Shown here in pieces: positions 1 through 11,502 of a stretch of 64,000 nt of DNA. Source of the stretch: Combretum micranthum (lineage: Eukaryota > Streptophyta > Magnoliopsida > Myrtales > Combretaceae). The position numbers and the translations under genes were made by a program. The notes beneath the pieces are model-generated. The model was not told the origin of the DNA, did not search any database, and was given only the letters and a program-made list of their open reading frames with translations. The stretch is from contig JAMXBD010000632.1 in assembly GCA_024138025.1 (NCBI GenBank), positions 682,001-746,000 of the forward strand, written 5' to 3'. The first letter of the stretch is position 1. Each line of letters opens with the position of its first letter.

Positions 1-47
1 TCTCTATACCATATGACCACTAAGCCTCATACTAACACTATTACAAC

Positions 48-3000
48 ACATATACATTTTAATCCCCACTTAAATGATGTATTTGCAATCTCTCCACAAT
101 TTATAATCCATTTCATTTTTCTTCTATTGGTAATTTACTATATAAAATTTTATTTGCATTGCTTTTGTTGTGCTTCCATGTAAAGCCATGCATCTGTAAA
201 AGTTATTAACATGTACACGTGATTCTTTCCTTTTGTTTCCCCTTAATTTTTTCTTTTTTTGTATACGATTTTTCTTGTTGGTTGATGTGGAATGATAAAA
301 ATCGAAACTCAAGAATCATAAAATAAGGAATTAGTAGTGAAAAAGAGCATGCTGTGTTTTTATAAGTTTGTGAAGAACCTACTTTAAATTTTTATCTATA
401 TTATTAAAGAAGTTGAGGCCAATTTTGATAATTTTAGCATCATATTTACTTTTGAATACTCCGAAATGGAAAATGTTTCCATAGAAATTATATTATGTAC
501 ATGTATATACACCGGTAGTTATATGGGCTATAGAGGTGAATCTATTCACCTAAGTCAAATTTATGCATTATTTGACCTAGAGGGGTGAGCAATTCGCCTC
601 AAAATTTCTCTTCAGAAGGCCATGTTTTGCTTGAAGAGGCGAATGTCGCCAATCACTAAAGGAATGAGGTGATATTTGCCTCTTTGTGCCGATGAGTTAA
701 CTTTCACTTCATTATCCTAATCAAAGGCAAAACTAGTCTCATATAGGATTTTTTTTTTCTTTAATAAATGATCCATTTTAAAATTTTTAAGATAAAATAA
801 TTGTTTCGTAACTGTATAGCAGTTTTTATTAAAATTTTAAAAACTTATATTAAATACAAATGTTGAATAATTAATTATAAATAATGAGTTTTTTTTTTAA
901 CTCAATGCACATATCTTATAAACGATGAGTTTACTATATTTCTATTAAAATATTTTAGTATATGAAAATATCACAAATTTGATGTCTCAAACACTTGAAA
1001 AATTTAATGAAAAAGTATTAGCTAATTGATAAATCATCGAACAACTAGAAGTAAAAAATAAATTACAAGCCAAAAAAACAAGATATCACCTTAAGTTGTC
1101 TTTGTTAATACAATTATAATGCATAATCAAATAGTGATCGATACTTCAAAAATCCATACAAAAGCATTTGTTCCCAAATTATTACATAGCAAATAAACAA
1201 AAAAAAAAAAATGAATAAACCCTGTTGGCATCGGATAATGAACACAAGAAAGTTGAGAGAGATGAGCCAAATGCGTAGGGAGAAGAATGAGTGCATGGGA
1301 GTTTTTTAGGGTTATATATTGGTAATGTGAGGCGAAAGTTGCCCTATGTCCTAGTCAATGTGAAATTCACCTTATTATCCTAGTCATGAGATTAATTTCA
1401 TCTAATATTCCTTAGGATAAGGCGAAATTTTCCACTGATAAAAATTTTTTTTTTTTGCACCTGCCATTATTTATAAATACTTTATTCATTGTTATAATAA
1501 TTTGTCATAAATTATAAAGTAAATGTCACATTTTGTACCTAAACTTTGATCAAAAGATTAATTATGTGCATCAAATTTTAATTAAAAATAATTTAATAAA
1601 GAATATTATTAAATAAATTTAAATAGATAAAAATATTGCAAATTTCTTTTTGAAAAAAGAGAAAATTGAAAAAATTATAAAATTTATTTTTATGATCAAT
1701 AAAATATTGACTCGTGTTATTATTAAACTATTAAATAATATTAATATTTTTCTGTGAAACCACAGTCACTTGTATATGAAAAAAAAATTATCACACGTTA
1801 TGTGTTTGTAAATTAACCAAAACACAGATCATATTTTTGTAATGAACAAAAAAAAAACAAAAAGTGCTTCTAACACTTGTTGATCCTGAGACATTATGAT
1901 CAAAGCTTACAAGCCTTCCAACGAAGCCAAGATACACATGTGGTAGACGCATAAATTAAAACTACTTTAGCAATAATTAGAACAAGCCTTGCTAAAACGA
2001 TTTTTCCTAAAATCACAAATGCAATCAATTATTAAAAATAATTCGATTTTACGAATCTCGTTATTTGTTTTAGCTTGAATCTTTTTTTTTTTTTTTTTGC
2101 CTCAAGAATAAAAATAATTTGAGGGTCTATGTTATCTTAGTACTTCAGATGACCATAAATTAGACAATTTAATCTCAACTATGATTCTATTTGGAGCTCC
2201 TGCTATTCTAAAATTGTCTAATTTATGAAATTTTAAAATTAGATAAACCATACCAAGTTTGAAATTTTCCTTTTTTTTTTTGGGCTGAGAGACTCGTATT
2301 TTGCCAAATCATATATGCAATTTAGATTTTTCATTACTATATCATATTGGGAAATTTTGCCCAAACCAATCATTGTCAACAACTATTTTCAACATGTTGT
2401 AATTTCCAAAATAAGTGACAAAAATGGGATGTCTATAGGGACATGTATTAATTGAAATATTTATATCCAAGAAAGTATTCAACAACTTGTTGTTTTGTTA
2501 TAATTTGGTATATAAAGAAAACATGAAGTTTTAGTTTGTATAATATTGGTATTGAATTTTAAGTTTTACTAGCTAGTATTGACTTATATTCTTGATTTAT
2601 TGGTTTTATTTTTATTTGATGTGTTGATTTGCAATAAATTTTTAATGCAATTATAAAACAAAAGGCTCTAATTTTTTTATGGTTATAACAAAAAATATGG
2701 TTAGCCACAATTTTTAGTTAACCATCATGTCAAATGATTAGAAACTGAAAACATGAAAAATTAACAAAAAAATAAAATGTTGCTATTAAGACTATTAAGT
2801 ATTAACAATGGATCACTTTCGAATTAAGAAATTGAAAAACTGGTTACGTTAGTTTGCTTAACGGAACCATGCCCACCACTGATTCAAAGATATTGCTTAA
2901 CTTGTTAGTTATAATAACCATGTAACTACTTCGTTGAAGGTTATTCCCTGGAATGATGGTGCTGCTTTGAAAAGAATATAGTAGGTATGTTATATCAAAC

Positions 3001-3890
3001 GATAGAGAAACTATTATTCTTTTTTATTCTTATCTTCATTAGTAATTTCATATTTGTTTACTTTATAATGATAGCATTTTTTTTCATATATTAGTATTTG
3101 TACACACATATTTATTGCTAGTGAATGATATGACTTAAAGATTTGCATGAAGGTTTTATTATGTTTGTCGATGCTAGTAACCAAAGGTTTTTTTTTATTA
3201 TTATGCTATTGAAAAAATTTATCGCTAAGATTTATGATTATGTTATTGGAACGAATCGGGAATTAAAAAAATAGTAAATAATAAAAAGGATAAGTTTCCG
3301 TTTGATGGGAAGTCATGGATTCTAAAAACCTTTTTTTTTTCCTGGCTAATTCAATTTTGCGAAAATGTTCCTAGAAAGAGTTTACTTCTATATAGTTTAA
3401 GTTTCATCATTTTAATATTTACTTGGTAAATCATATTTTCTTCCATGTTCGATTTGGTTAGTGCTTAGTAACAAATGTTTTATATGTAACCATATTACTT
3501 GATCAATATTTCGATTGAAGCCATTTTTCTATGATCGATTTGTTTAATGCTTAGCAATGAATGACTTTTTTTTTACAGAAGCAGATTACCTTGATTTGAT
3601 CATTATTCGGTAAGAGAATTGATTTGATCGTTATTCAATTAAAAGGATCTTTAGTTGTCAATTCCTCTCACCAACTTTATTTTAATGTGACATTCCTTCA
3701 TTCGTTCCTAACATCTCGTAAACTTCCCAAGAATGATGAAAATTAGAATGAAATGATTTGTATAAGATTTTATCATTATTTACCGAGAGAATTGATTTGA
3801 TCATTATTTAATGAAAGAGATCTTCGTTCACATACAACAATATTCATGTCAGTTCCTCTCCTCAATTATATTTTCATATGACATTCTGGT
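48..3890 (+). repeat. Rep-A long dispersed repeat, copy 1
   Basis: This stretch matches 27227-30260 along most of its length, and partly 32400-33690 plus 38290-39420, with many scattered substitutions and small indels. It begins near the shared text 'acacatatacattttaatc'. A block at about 1212-2035 is absent from copy 2 but partly present in copy 3, so copy 2 probably lost it. The right end stops abruptly near 3890, where retroelement coding sequence starts. No protein domain is recognisable inside. Rep-A contains AT-rich text, several short hairpins, and towards its 3' end repeated 'gatttgatcattatt' motifs. In copy 2 those motifs run straight into a membrane-protein ORF. Confidence 0.8.
533..600. 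repeat. GGCGAAT/ATTCGCC hairpin within Rep-A
   Basis: About 68 bases form a two-part stem. The outer arms are gaggtgaat and attcgcctc, which pair with one T:G wobble. An inner stem pairs gtcaaat with atttgac. The same hairpin at 27718-27786 has a perfect outer stem (gaggcgaat/attcgcctc). Further GGCGAA/TTCGCC words follow up to about 720, so this is a small inverted-repeat-rich module rather than one isolated palindrome. Confidence 0.55.
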
Positions 3891-3902
3891 CTATTAAGAC
3901 AT

Positions 3903-4960
3903 TGCCAAAAATCCGGCAATTCATATGGAGAGTAGTCACAAACTCAATCCCGGTAATGCAGAATCTGTTTCATCACAAGGTATCCTCTACATCTTTGTGC
4001 TTTCTGTGGAGCGGTCGAAACATCTAAGCACTCTTGTTTGCTGTGATTGGACTTTATGTGTTTGGTTTGATGTAGTGGGGATTAAGTATGATCGCAGACA
4101 AGTTACTACTTTTATAGATTGGTTCTCTAGCATGTCATGGGAGAATGTCCTATGAAGAGGGAGAACCTTTTGCGATGTCGAGGTTAACAGAGTGTCATGG
4201 GCTATTTGGAAGAGAGGTGTGAGGCTCTCAACAACCGATGCCAAATCCTTGTTCAATGCGATGCGGGTTCAAGTTTGGCTAAATGAGAAATCCTCTTTCG
4301 ACAATTCATCCATTTCCGAACTCAAGGAAAAGTCCTTTTTGGGGAGATCTAATCCAGATAAAGAGACACCTCAAGCAAGCACTCTTTTGCCAATGGTAAT
4401 AGAGACTTGACCAATCTTGGACTAGTTTGCAGGAGGAGATATTACCAGGCCCTTCTTGCCTTCCTCAAGTGGTTAGTCCCTCCAGCAGTAGAAACACAAC
4501 TCAAGTTGAAGATGGAACCAGGTCACAGCGTTTGAGGCACGAGTCTTTAGTAAAATTAATGTGGATGCTTCTTGGACCAATGCACATAGGGTGTGGCATT
4601 GCAGCGGTAGCGAGAGATTGGTCGGGCAAGTTGTTGTGGGGAGCATCAAAACAATATTTGACTCCATCAGCAGAAGCAAGCGAATTGTTAGCCTGCCATC
4701 TTGGCCTTGAATGATTAAAGAAAAGGGGCTAGAATTTTGTCTAAATCGAATCAGATTGTGTCCAGATAGTCAAAGCTTTCAATGATGACTCAAAGAATCT
4801 ACAGTGGAGCTCCTTTTTGTTTTTTAAAAAGCTAAAGCCTTAGTTGACTCCTTTGTTGATGTAAATATTTCTTTTCTTCGTATATATAGGGATGCAAACA
4901 AAGTTACAGATGGTAGCTTCTTATGTAAGGAAAGGGATGCATCCTTATGATAGGTGGATT
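3903..4960 (+). pseudogene. L1-type LINE ORF2 tail: zf-RVT plus RNase H-like domain, broken
   Basis: The translation of 3906-4150 reads KIRQFIWRVVTNSIP, then after a frameshift a zinc-binding-like segment (CCDWTLCVWFD). This is the pattern of the zf-RVT domain that follows reverse transcriptase in plant LINEs. At 4545-4700 it reads KINVDASW, then in another frame GIAAVARDWSGKLLWGASK and SAEASELLACHLGLE, a signature of the RVT_3/RNase H-like C-terminal domain. The end (about 4895) reads RDANKVTDGSFL, matching the usual RDANKVAD tail. At least two frameshifts and several stops are present, and reverse transcriptase itself is missing, so this is a 5'-truncated dead copy. It interrupts Rep-A copy 1. 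Alternatively it is a transcribed non-LTR-derived gene fragment, but the breaks argue against function. Confidence 0.75.
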
Positions 4961-7080
4961 CCCACCCCATCCCAGCTCCTGAGGTTGTTTGACTTTGATG
5001 TTTTTGGCAAGTATGGTCCTTGGTGTAATCCTTTAGACAATGGTTAGTTTATATATAAAAGCATTGTCTTGTTTGGCCTATATATATATATATATGAAGA
5101 GTAGATACGCATTACATGTACATATATATAGTATATATTATTTATTAAAAAAAATTTTCACACTTTTTGGGTATTCGAAGGGGTGAAAAAAACTTGTCTT
5201 TGTTTGGTTTGATGGATAGAAAGGTGAAGAAGGATAGTGACGTGGAAAAAATTTTGCTCCACTTATTTTAAAAAGTATAGAACTTGGGACCATAAAAAAC
5301 ATCACCACCAACACCATCAATATGTAGGAGAGAATTTGGAAAAAGATTATTTGCAATTACACAAATAACCACAAAAGACATCTTAAAATTTTAAAAAACT
5401 TTTCATATTTTAGCAAGTTATATAAAATACTCAATTAACTTCTTTTTAACTACCATTTCTTTCTAATCAAATAAATATTTTCCTTCCTAATTCTTTTTTC
5501 TTCTTATTTGTTTTTCCACATTTCTTTCCTTCGTCCCGAACATTATGTTAGAAATAGAGGGGAAAAAAATAGTCAAATTAAATTCTTAATGCAAAGTATT
5601 CCACCGAAATGATAAAGATTTGGGCACTTATAAAATAGATAATTAAATATTGATAAGGAGCTCAAGAGTTTGACTATTGGGTTTCCATCTCAATAATTGA
5701 TTTTTCTTAATGTTATTGTAACGCTCTAACTTTAATTAAGGCAATCATTACCATGTATAATATTTCATGCATTACACGCTCATACTTCTTTTAAAAAAAA
5801 ATTGTTTGTGCTGAATATTTCCAACCAATTTTAATTAATGAAATCGTTTGTTTAGATTTGTAAAACAACTGGATTTAATTATAGAAAAATCAAACTTTAT
5901 AAAACATAAAAAAGATCTCTACTCCCACCAAAGCAGACCAACTTTCTAAGAAACAGAATTTTATAAAAACATTTTATAATCTATTCTCATGAGTAGATCA
6001 ACATTTACAAACATATAGGCACCACCAGACCCTTTTAAAAGAAAATACAAAGTCAAGAGATAAATCTAGCTCCTTAAAATAAAACATAAACATAATAAAA
6101 TACATCCACGGTCCTGACTCATTTCTCTTCTCCTCTCGAACCTTCAAGATCACCTCAAAACCCGAGTCAAACCTCATTATCAACATCACCAACATTATCA
6201 TCAGCAACAACATCATCATCACCACCATCATCTTCATCAGCTCATCATCATCATTACAACACCTAGCAAAATAACAACAATAGCAATGAGCTGAAGCCCA
6301 GCCCAGTACATAGTAATATAGTCACACGCAATATGGCATACGAGTTTAACCAAATGCAATGCAGCAACAACAATTTTATTATCTTTAAATTAAAGTAAAT
6401 CAAACAACACTGCAAGCACTCACGCTCCAAAGCAAGCATCTAGGAATGTAGGGGTCCTAAGTAAGTAACAGCTCAGGAAGTTGATATAGGTAGCCTAATA
6501 CCTATATCTCCTACATGAGTTATAAGAAAAAAGTCGTATCTAGGGTTTACAGCCTTTACATAACTCTACTCATCCCAGTCCATAACATCAGTTAGTTCAA
6601 TTGGTCATACAAACGAACTAAAACATATTACTTTATCCCGAGCCTAAGTAGATGTTATACCGATACCGCTTGCTCCATCGGTCATCCACTGAGCCACTTA
6701 TGAAAGTCATTGCATCATGACAGGGGTGACCTAAGCGCCTGAACTACCATGCTCACGTCGGACAAGGTTGTCACTCCTTGGATCAAAGTCAACTGCATGC
6801 ACACAACCAACATTCATCAATTATTTAGTCTTGTTTAAGTTTTAGTATGTTTATGATGCCTATCCTAGTATCTTTTATAGGAAATCCAAACAGAATTTGA
6901 GAAGTCATTTCAAAAGATATATCAGATATTCATATCTATTCAAGAATCACTCATATAAGAAATCTAATTAAAATTCTACTTATATCAAACTCATTTTAGA
7001 ATCCTATTTGATCATACATTAATTAGGAACCCTACCATAGTTGTGAAGATCGCCTCGCCAAAATAAGGATAATTCTCCTT
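4961..7080. other. Gene-free AT-rich stretch with a possible LTR-like segment
   Basis: I see no supportable coding exon here. There is a (TA)n tract near 5078-5095 and a CAT/CAA-rich low-complexity run at about 6175-6265, which creates a false methionine-rich minus-strand ORF. The words TGTAACGCTCTAAC at 5717 resemble the start of some plant Ty3/gypsy LTRs, and the text to about 7060 has the mixed composition of LTR or TE sequence. I could not find a matching terminal CA, a second copy or target duplications, so this remains unclassified. Confidence 0.3.
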
Positions 7081-7140
7081 TGTTTGTCAAAGTATTTTCT
7101 TTTCTCTTTATTTATGATATTTTCTTACAACAACATCATC

Positions 7141-8101
7141 GATGGTGGTGAGTATAGAGGACCTTTTGAGGAATACTGTAAGGAACATGGGATTAAACTA
7201 GAAAAGACATATCCAAAGACCCCACAACAGAACAACATCATAGAGAGGATGAGTCGCACTATCATAGAGTGAGTAAAGTGTATGTTATCTCATGCTAAGC
7301 TGCCTAAATCCTTTTGGGGTGAAGCTGTGAGGACAGCGACTGATTTGATAAATCTATCCCTCTCTTATGCTCTAGATGGAGATATCCCAAAGATAGTCTT
7401 GATAGGTAAAGGTATTTCCTATGAACACTTACGTGTTTGGTTGCAGTACAATTGTGCATATTCCTAAGGATAATAGAAGGGAACTTGATGTGAAATCAAA
7501 GGAATGTAATTTTTTGGGTTACGCATACGATGGGTATGGCTACAGGTTGTTGGATCCAACTAACAAGAAGGTTGTCAGGAGCAGGGATGTAGTCTTTATT
7601 GAAGACCAAACCATTGAAGATATAGAAAAGTCTAAGAAGTCAAAATCCTCAAATGAGATCCCAGTTAATGTACACCCATTGCCTTCCTTAAAGATTCTAA
7701 TAATGATCGAGGTAATGTAGAAGATTCAGTTGAAGAGCCCTATGAGCCTCATCAGCAGATTAAGTTGAGGAGATCTTCAAGAGATAGAAGATTATCAGTG
7801 AGATACAGTCCACATGAGTATGTGATGCTGACTAACAAAGGAGAAGCAGAGTGTTATCAAGAAACCATGCAAGACGAGATAAAATCATTGCATGAGAATC
7901 ACATGTATGACTTAGTGAAACTGCCTAAGGGGTAAGAGACTACTGAAGCACAAAAAGGTATACAGATTGGAGACTGATAAAAAGAGCTCACAATCAAGGT
8001 ATAAGGTAAAAATTGATTGTGAAATGGTTCAGTCAAACGAAAGGTGTTACAGGAAGATAATAGGTGTGATGGAACCCCCCATATGAGTTGGAGAGAGAGT
8101 T
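7141..8101 (+). mobile_element. Ty1/copia internal fragment (integrase C-terminal half to start of RT), broken
   Basis: The segment starts inside integrase at DGGEY and continues through TPQQNNIIERM, LPKSFWGEAVRTA, HLRVFGC, FLGYAYDGYGYRL and KVVRSRDVVF. This is the standard Ty1/copia integrase and GKGY-like C-terminal order. It then runs through a linker to the beginning of reverse transcriptase (VYRLETDKKSSQSRY). There are in-frame stops (after IIE at about 7270, and after LPKG) and frameshifts at about 7440 and 7715. Gag, protease, the 5' half of integrase and nearly all of RT/RNase H are missing; the RT start is followed within about 100 bases by a purine-rich tract and the LTR. The element cannot move by itself. 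Confidence 0.85.
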
Positions 8102-8909
8102 TGTTGGATTATAGATTCAACTTATATGGGTCTATAATCAAGAAGATCTTAAATATTTGTTGTATATATTTAGTAGACATTGAAATTAAGGATACCTTAA
8201 GTATATGGCATATACTTGGAAGTTGACTTGGAATAAGGAGATTTTTTTGTAAACAAAGGAGTTGAATTTGCTGTACACTAACTGGAGATAACCATACACC
8301 GCCGTCTACTTCACAATATTAGTCAGCATTGAAATCGAACAAAATTTTCCAAGAGCTCAGATCTGTCTAGGCTAGCTTCAACGCTACCAGCCTAGGGGGG
8401 TACGCTGTCGGTGTAGCGGCCAAGGTCACCTGCGTACCCACCGATGTAAGAATGCCGAAGTTCGAACATAGTTCTCAACACTACCAGCCTTCTTTTAAAG
8501 TGTACCAGCTTATGTTGCTGCGATTTTTCCCTTGTTTTTTCATATATACATTCTTCTTATTTGTTCTAAGGTCTGTATGAGAAGTGGAGGCTATCCTAAA
8601 ACCTAGAAAGAGATTCTAGAGAGAGAGAGGCCTATTCCTATTGTAATCCACCGATTTGTGTGATGATTGAGTGATCCACTAGTGTTACCTAGTGAAGAAA
8701 GTCTATATAATCTCATTATTTGATAATGGAAGATTTAGGCGCTGTTGGTCCCATGGTTTTTTCTAAAATTGAGGTTTTTCACATAAATCCTGGTGTTATT
8801 TATTTTATTCTGTTCTTGTTTATTTGTTGTTTGATTGATTGTAATCACTATAGGTAAGAGGAAAAATAATATGTTATTACTTTCAGGTTTATAGGGATAT
8901 TTCCTAACA
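8102..8909 (+). mobile_element. Copia 3' LTR
   Basis: An 808-base segment begins TGTTGG and ends CCTAACA, which are inverted complements, as expected for LTR ends. It is preceded by a purine-rich tract (ggagagagagt, 8091-8100) that suits a polypurine tract. Text near the end (ggttttttctaaaattgagg...cacataaatcc) resembles the R-U5 region of Tnt1/Tork-like copia LTRs. The base after the LTR is the start of tagacgtgg. The homologous units at about 51165 and 56450 carry the uninterrupted text aacattagac, so a 5-base target duplication TAGAC is likely. The 5' LTR is not visible. Confidence 0.75.
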
Positions 8910-10038
8910 TAGACGTGGTTAATTATCAGTTTCAATTGTTCTTTAATTCCCTTTTTTTTTAACTATTATTGGTTTATATTTTTTATTGTTTGTTTTTATA
9001 ACAATTGTCACCCTAAAATTTACAGGTCAAAATCGCGTCTTAATGATATGAAATAGTTAAACGCTAAAATTTCTTCTCAACTGCTTTAATCGTGGAACTG
9101 TTTTTAAATTTTTTTTCCTTTTCCCTGTTGTTTTCTTAGAACTTAATTATATGATGAAGGAAATTTTTCTTCAAATGGGATTCTCATCAAAGTTTAATAG
9201 TTCCATTTATATAGCTAGGAGCAAGTGCATGTCAATGGTTGGAAATGGTCATCGGGACAGCCTGCAGCTTCTGGATTGTGACTGGGTCACACAAAGACTG
9301 AAGTTCTAAACGCCCCAAGTCTAAGCTGTATCGAATCTTTTTATTTAATAAAAGCAAAAAAAGAAAAAAATTATAAGATGGCTGTAATTTAAAAACAAAC
9401 ATTCAAACTATTTTTACATGAAATCATTAAATATTTTATAATTTTACATTGTTAACATGACAACTAAAAACATACAAAAAAAAAAATTTAATTAATGAGT
9501 TATAAATAATTATTATTAAATCTAATATTATTTTAAATTAAAAATTTGTTTTACAATTTTTTCTTACTTAATTGATTTTTTAGTTTCACAATTCCAGTTA
9601 CTTTGGAACAGAAACCGAGGTATGGCGACTAGATAGACTCGCTGGGTCCGGTTTCATCAATTTCATAACTGGTTAGAATCCAATAAACCTCTGATGATTT
9701 CTTCTTTAATATATGTTTAATAATATTTTGAGCTATTCAAACAGTGTGCCTTGGAGTTTAACGATATTCCCCGTACTTGAAAGTACTAGGTTGGATTTCC
9801 TGTTATAATGAGAATTTTTTTTAATAATATTTTAAGCTATTCAAACAATGTCCTTTAAACAATTTAATAAGCCAATAGTATTCTCGATCTAGTTTTAAAC
9901 AATTTAAAACCAACTAAATCAAAGTAGTATCTCTCTCTCTCTCCCCCTTTTCCCCTCTCTCTCACATATCTATTCATCACCATAATAACAGTGGATCATC
10001 ATTCTCAAACTGACTTATGCCTTGTTACGGTGATCATT

Positions 10039-10135
10039 GGGTGATAGTTGTGGATGCTTGAGTTCGGAATTGTTCATGGCAAAGGAGCATGCTTCCAGTA
10101 GCAATATAGAACTCAGCATCCACAATTTATCACCC
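10039..10135 (+). ncRNA. Candidate 97-nt foldback (miRNA-precursor-like), unit A copy
   Basis: The 5' arm gggtgata..ttgtggatgctt pairs with the 3' arm agcatccacaatttatcaccc, followed inward by gagttc/gaactc. The stem is about 27 bp with one bulge and a small internal mismatch; the loop is about 40 bases. The same structure occurs at 53028-53126 and 59260-59357. I do not recognise either arm as a known miRNA. The 3' flank resembles the N-terminal part of the nearby membrane-ORF family (PIYDHN versus PIHDHN), so the hairpin could instead be a chance inverted duplication of old coding sequence. Confidence 0.35.
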
Positions 10136-10624
10136 ATCTATGACCATAACAGGCCTGGAGCTAGATCAGCAAGCTCAATCACATCACGACCACTATTCCG
10201 ACCATACTCATGAATCATCTGATAATGATGTGAATCACAATCATGTCTTCCCTTTAAATCTGTAGTTTTAAACAACTCTAGATCCACCGGTCTGATCATT
10301 GATGTTTGTCCCCTGTTTGGAATTTATCTTTTGAAATGAAATTTTTGTATGTAGATGCAGTTTGTATTGAATCCGTCACTAGTTTTGAACCAATCTTCTA
10401 TATAAAGATTTTAGAATAAGCTAAGGGTTAGGGTTTTTAATATAATCATGAGCTGTTCTCTGTGTACGCGTGTGCGTGTGTGTGTGTGTGTGGTATTGAA
10501 AATTACAAATGAGTACCATGTATTTGGATTTTTCTTGGATTTTAGGTTCAAATCTTGGGTTTGGTCCTTAATTCCAAATCTATAATGAGATATCAATATA
10601 TATGACATCTATGTGTTTGTCATG

Positions 10625-10773
10625 AAACTGAATGAGCTCAATTTCTCTGCAGATATCTTGCAAATGATTTAACACCAATAAAATCTTATGGTTTCTTGAA
10701 TGTTAACGTCAACGTGGAAACATTATCAATGGAATGTCTCGCAGGTTTGTGTTACTTCTTCATTCCTCAGTAA
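10625..10773 (+). pseudogene. PHYLLO: PHYLLO MenF-like exon, unit A copy
   Basis: One frame reads NDLTPIKSYGFLNVNV, then VETLSMECLAGLCYFFIPQ, then TAA at 10771. From memory this matches the isochorismate-synthase-like N-terminal module of plant PHYLLO (pattern AYGF..vnf..e.ss..aGs..fFIPQ), which in that fused protein has lost the C-terminal chorismate-binding part. The stop sits exactly where an exon end and GT donor are expected, and the donor is destroyed (cctcag directly followed by taactt). Parallel copies are at 43925, 44909, 53609 and 59845. The next exon follows at 10945. I judge it non-functional. The family assignment rests on agreement with exons further along (MenD, MenC, MenH). 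Confidence 0.65.
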
Positions 10774-10944
10774 CTTTACCTGCTGACAGAATCAGTTACA
10801 TCATGTTATTCCTTTGGTTTCTCTTTCATTGACCGTTGTCCTTTTGGTTAAATGAAATCACGTGTTGTCAGAATAGCTGCTCGTATCCATCTTTAATTAT
10901 AAGCAGTACTACCTATGATGTTGATGTAATTATATGATAATGTG

Positions 10945-11055
10945 CTAGATGAGCATGGGGATGTTTCTATTTTAGCAGCAATGATAGTGCAGAATGAATC
11001 TCCTTGTTGCACATTTGAAGCTGCATTTCTTTCTTTTGAGAGATCTTTATCGCAG
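10945..11055 (+). pseudogene. PHYLLO: PHYLLO MenF-like exon 2, unit A copy
   Basis: The frame is open across the whole exon: LDEHGDVSILAAM, then IVQNESPCCTFEAAF, then LSFERSLSQ, ending at tcgcag with the donor gtacaa. The pattern LDE..gvSILAAt..w...CTFEeA...sElSL is what I expect for the exon after the FIPQ exon in the PHYLLO isochorismate-synthase-like part. This is the best-preserved MenF-like exon of unit A, but the exon before it ends in a stop and no further MenF-like exons follow. Copies are at 44293, 45204, 53914 and 60162. Confidence 0.65.
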
Positions 11056-11280
11056 GTACAAGTATGTCTATTGTATAGATGATTGCGGCATCATCATTAG
11101 TGGTGTTCTGGATTATTCAGTTGAAAATAAAAGCACGATAACATTGTTCTTGTTGTCCAGTCAAGTTCATATGCTCCATGGATCATAGGGGAGTCCCCTT
11201 TAAAATAGGATCTAGTCTAGGAAGCTTTAATATGGTTGAACATGACTGGGTCCCTGAGGTAAAAGTATCAGACTTTTACT

Positions 11281-11502
11281 CTATATAATTGAAAAGCCAC
11301 TTCCATTTCTATAACTATGGTATGCTTCTGTAGCTATACTTATGCTGAATAAGCATTTAATATCTAATGTAACATTTGCATGACATGGATCCGGGCAATA
11401 TATTTGACTGCAGTAAAGAGCAGCTAACAGCAGGGAAAAAAGGCTAAGAAAATCACATGATTTCGCTCTTTTCATGCTGATCATAAAGGAGTTCCTTAAC
11501 AT
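11281..11502 (-). CDS. Possible short secreted-peptide ORF, antisense in unit A
   Basis: This 73-codon minus-strand frame begins MLRNSFMISMKRAK and has a hydrophobic run LSLFSLLLAALYCSQ that resembles a signal peptide, followed by several cysteines (YCPDPCHANV, IKC). Equivalent open frames of 70 and 73 codons exist at 54259-54471 and 60496-60717; the C copy carries more than ten amino-acid changes but no stop. It lies antisense in an intron-like part of the PHYLLO remnant. No homologue is recognised. A short chance ORF is quite possible, and I list it because it stays open in three copies. Confidence 0.2.
   Translation of the reverse strand: MLRNSFMISMKRAKSCDFLSLFSLLLAALYCSQIYCPDPCHANVTLDIKCLFSISIATEAYHSYRNGSGFSII

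Noticed and set aside
5998..6265. Methionine-rich minus-strand ORF
   Set aside because: It comes from a CAT/CAA microsatellite; low complexity and no homologue recognised.
10994..11188. 64-codon ORF repeated at 60209-60403
   Set aside because: It overlaps the MenF-like exon 2 in a different frame; the exon frame matches PHYLLO motifs, so this one is a shadow.
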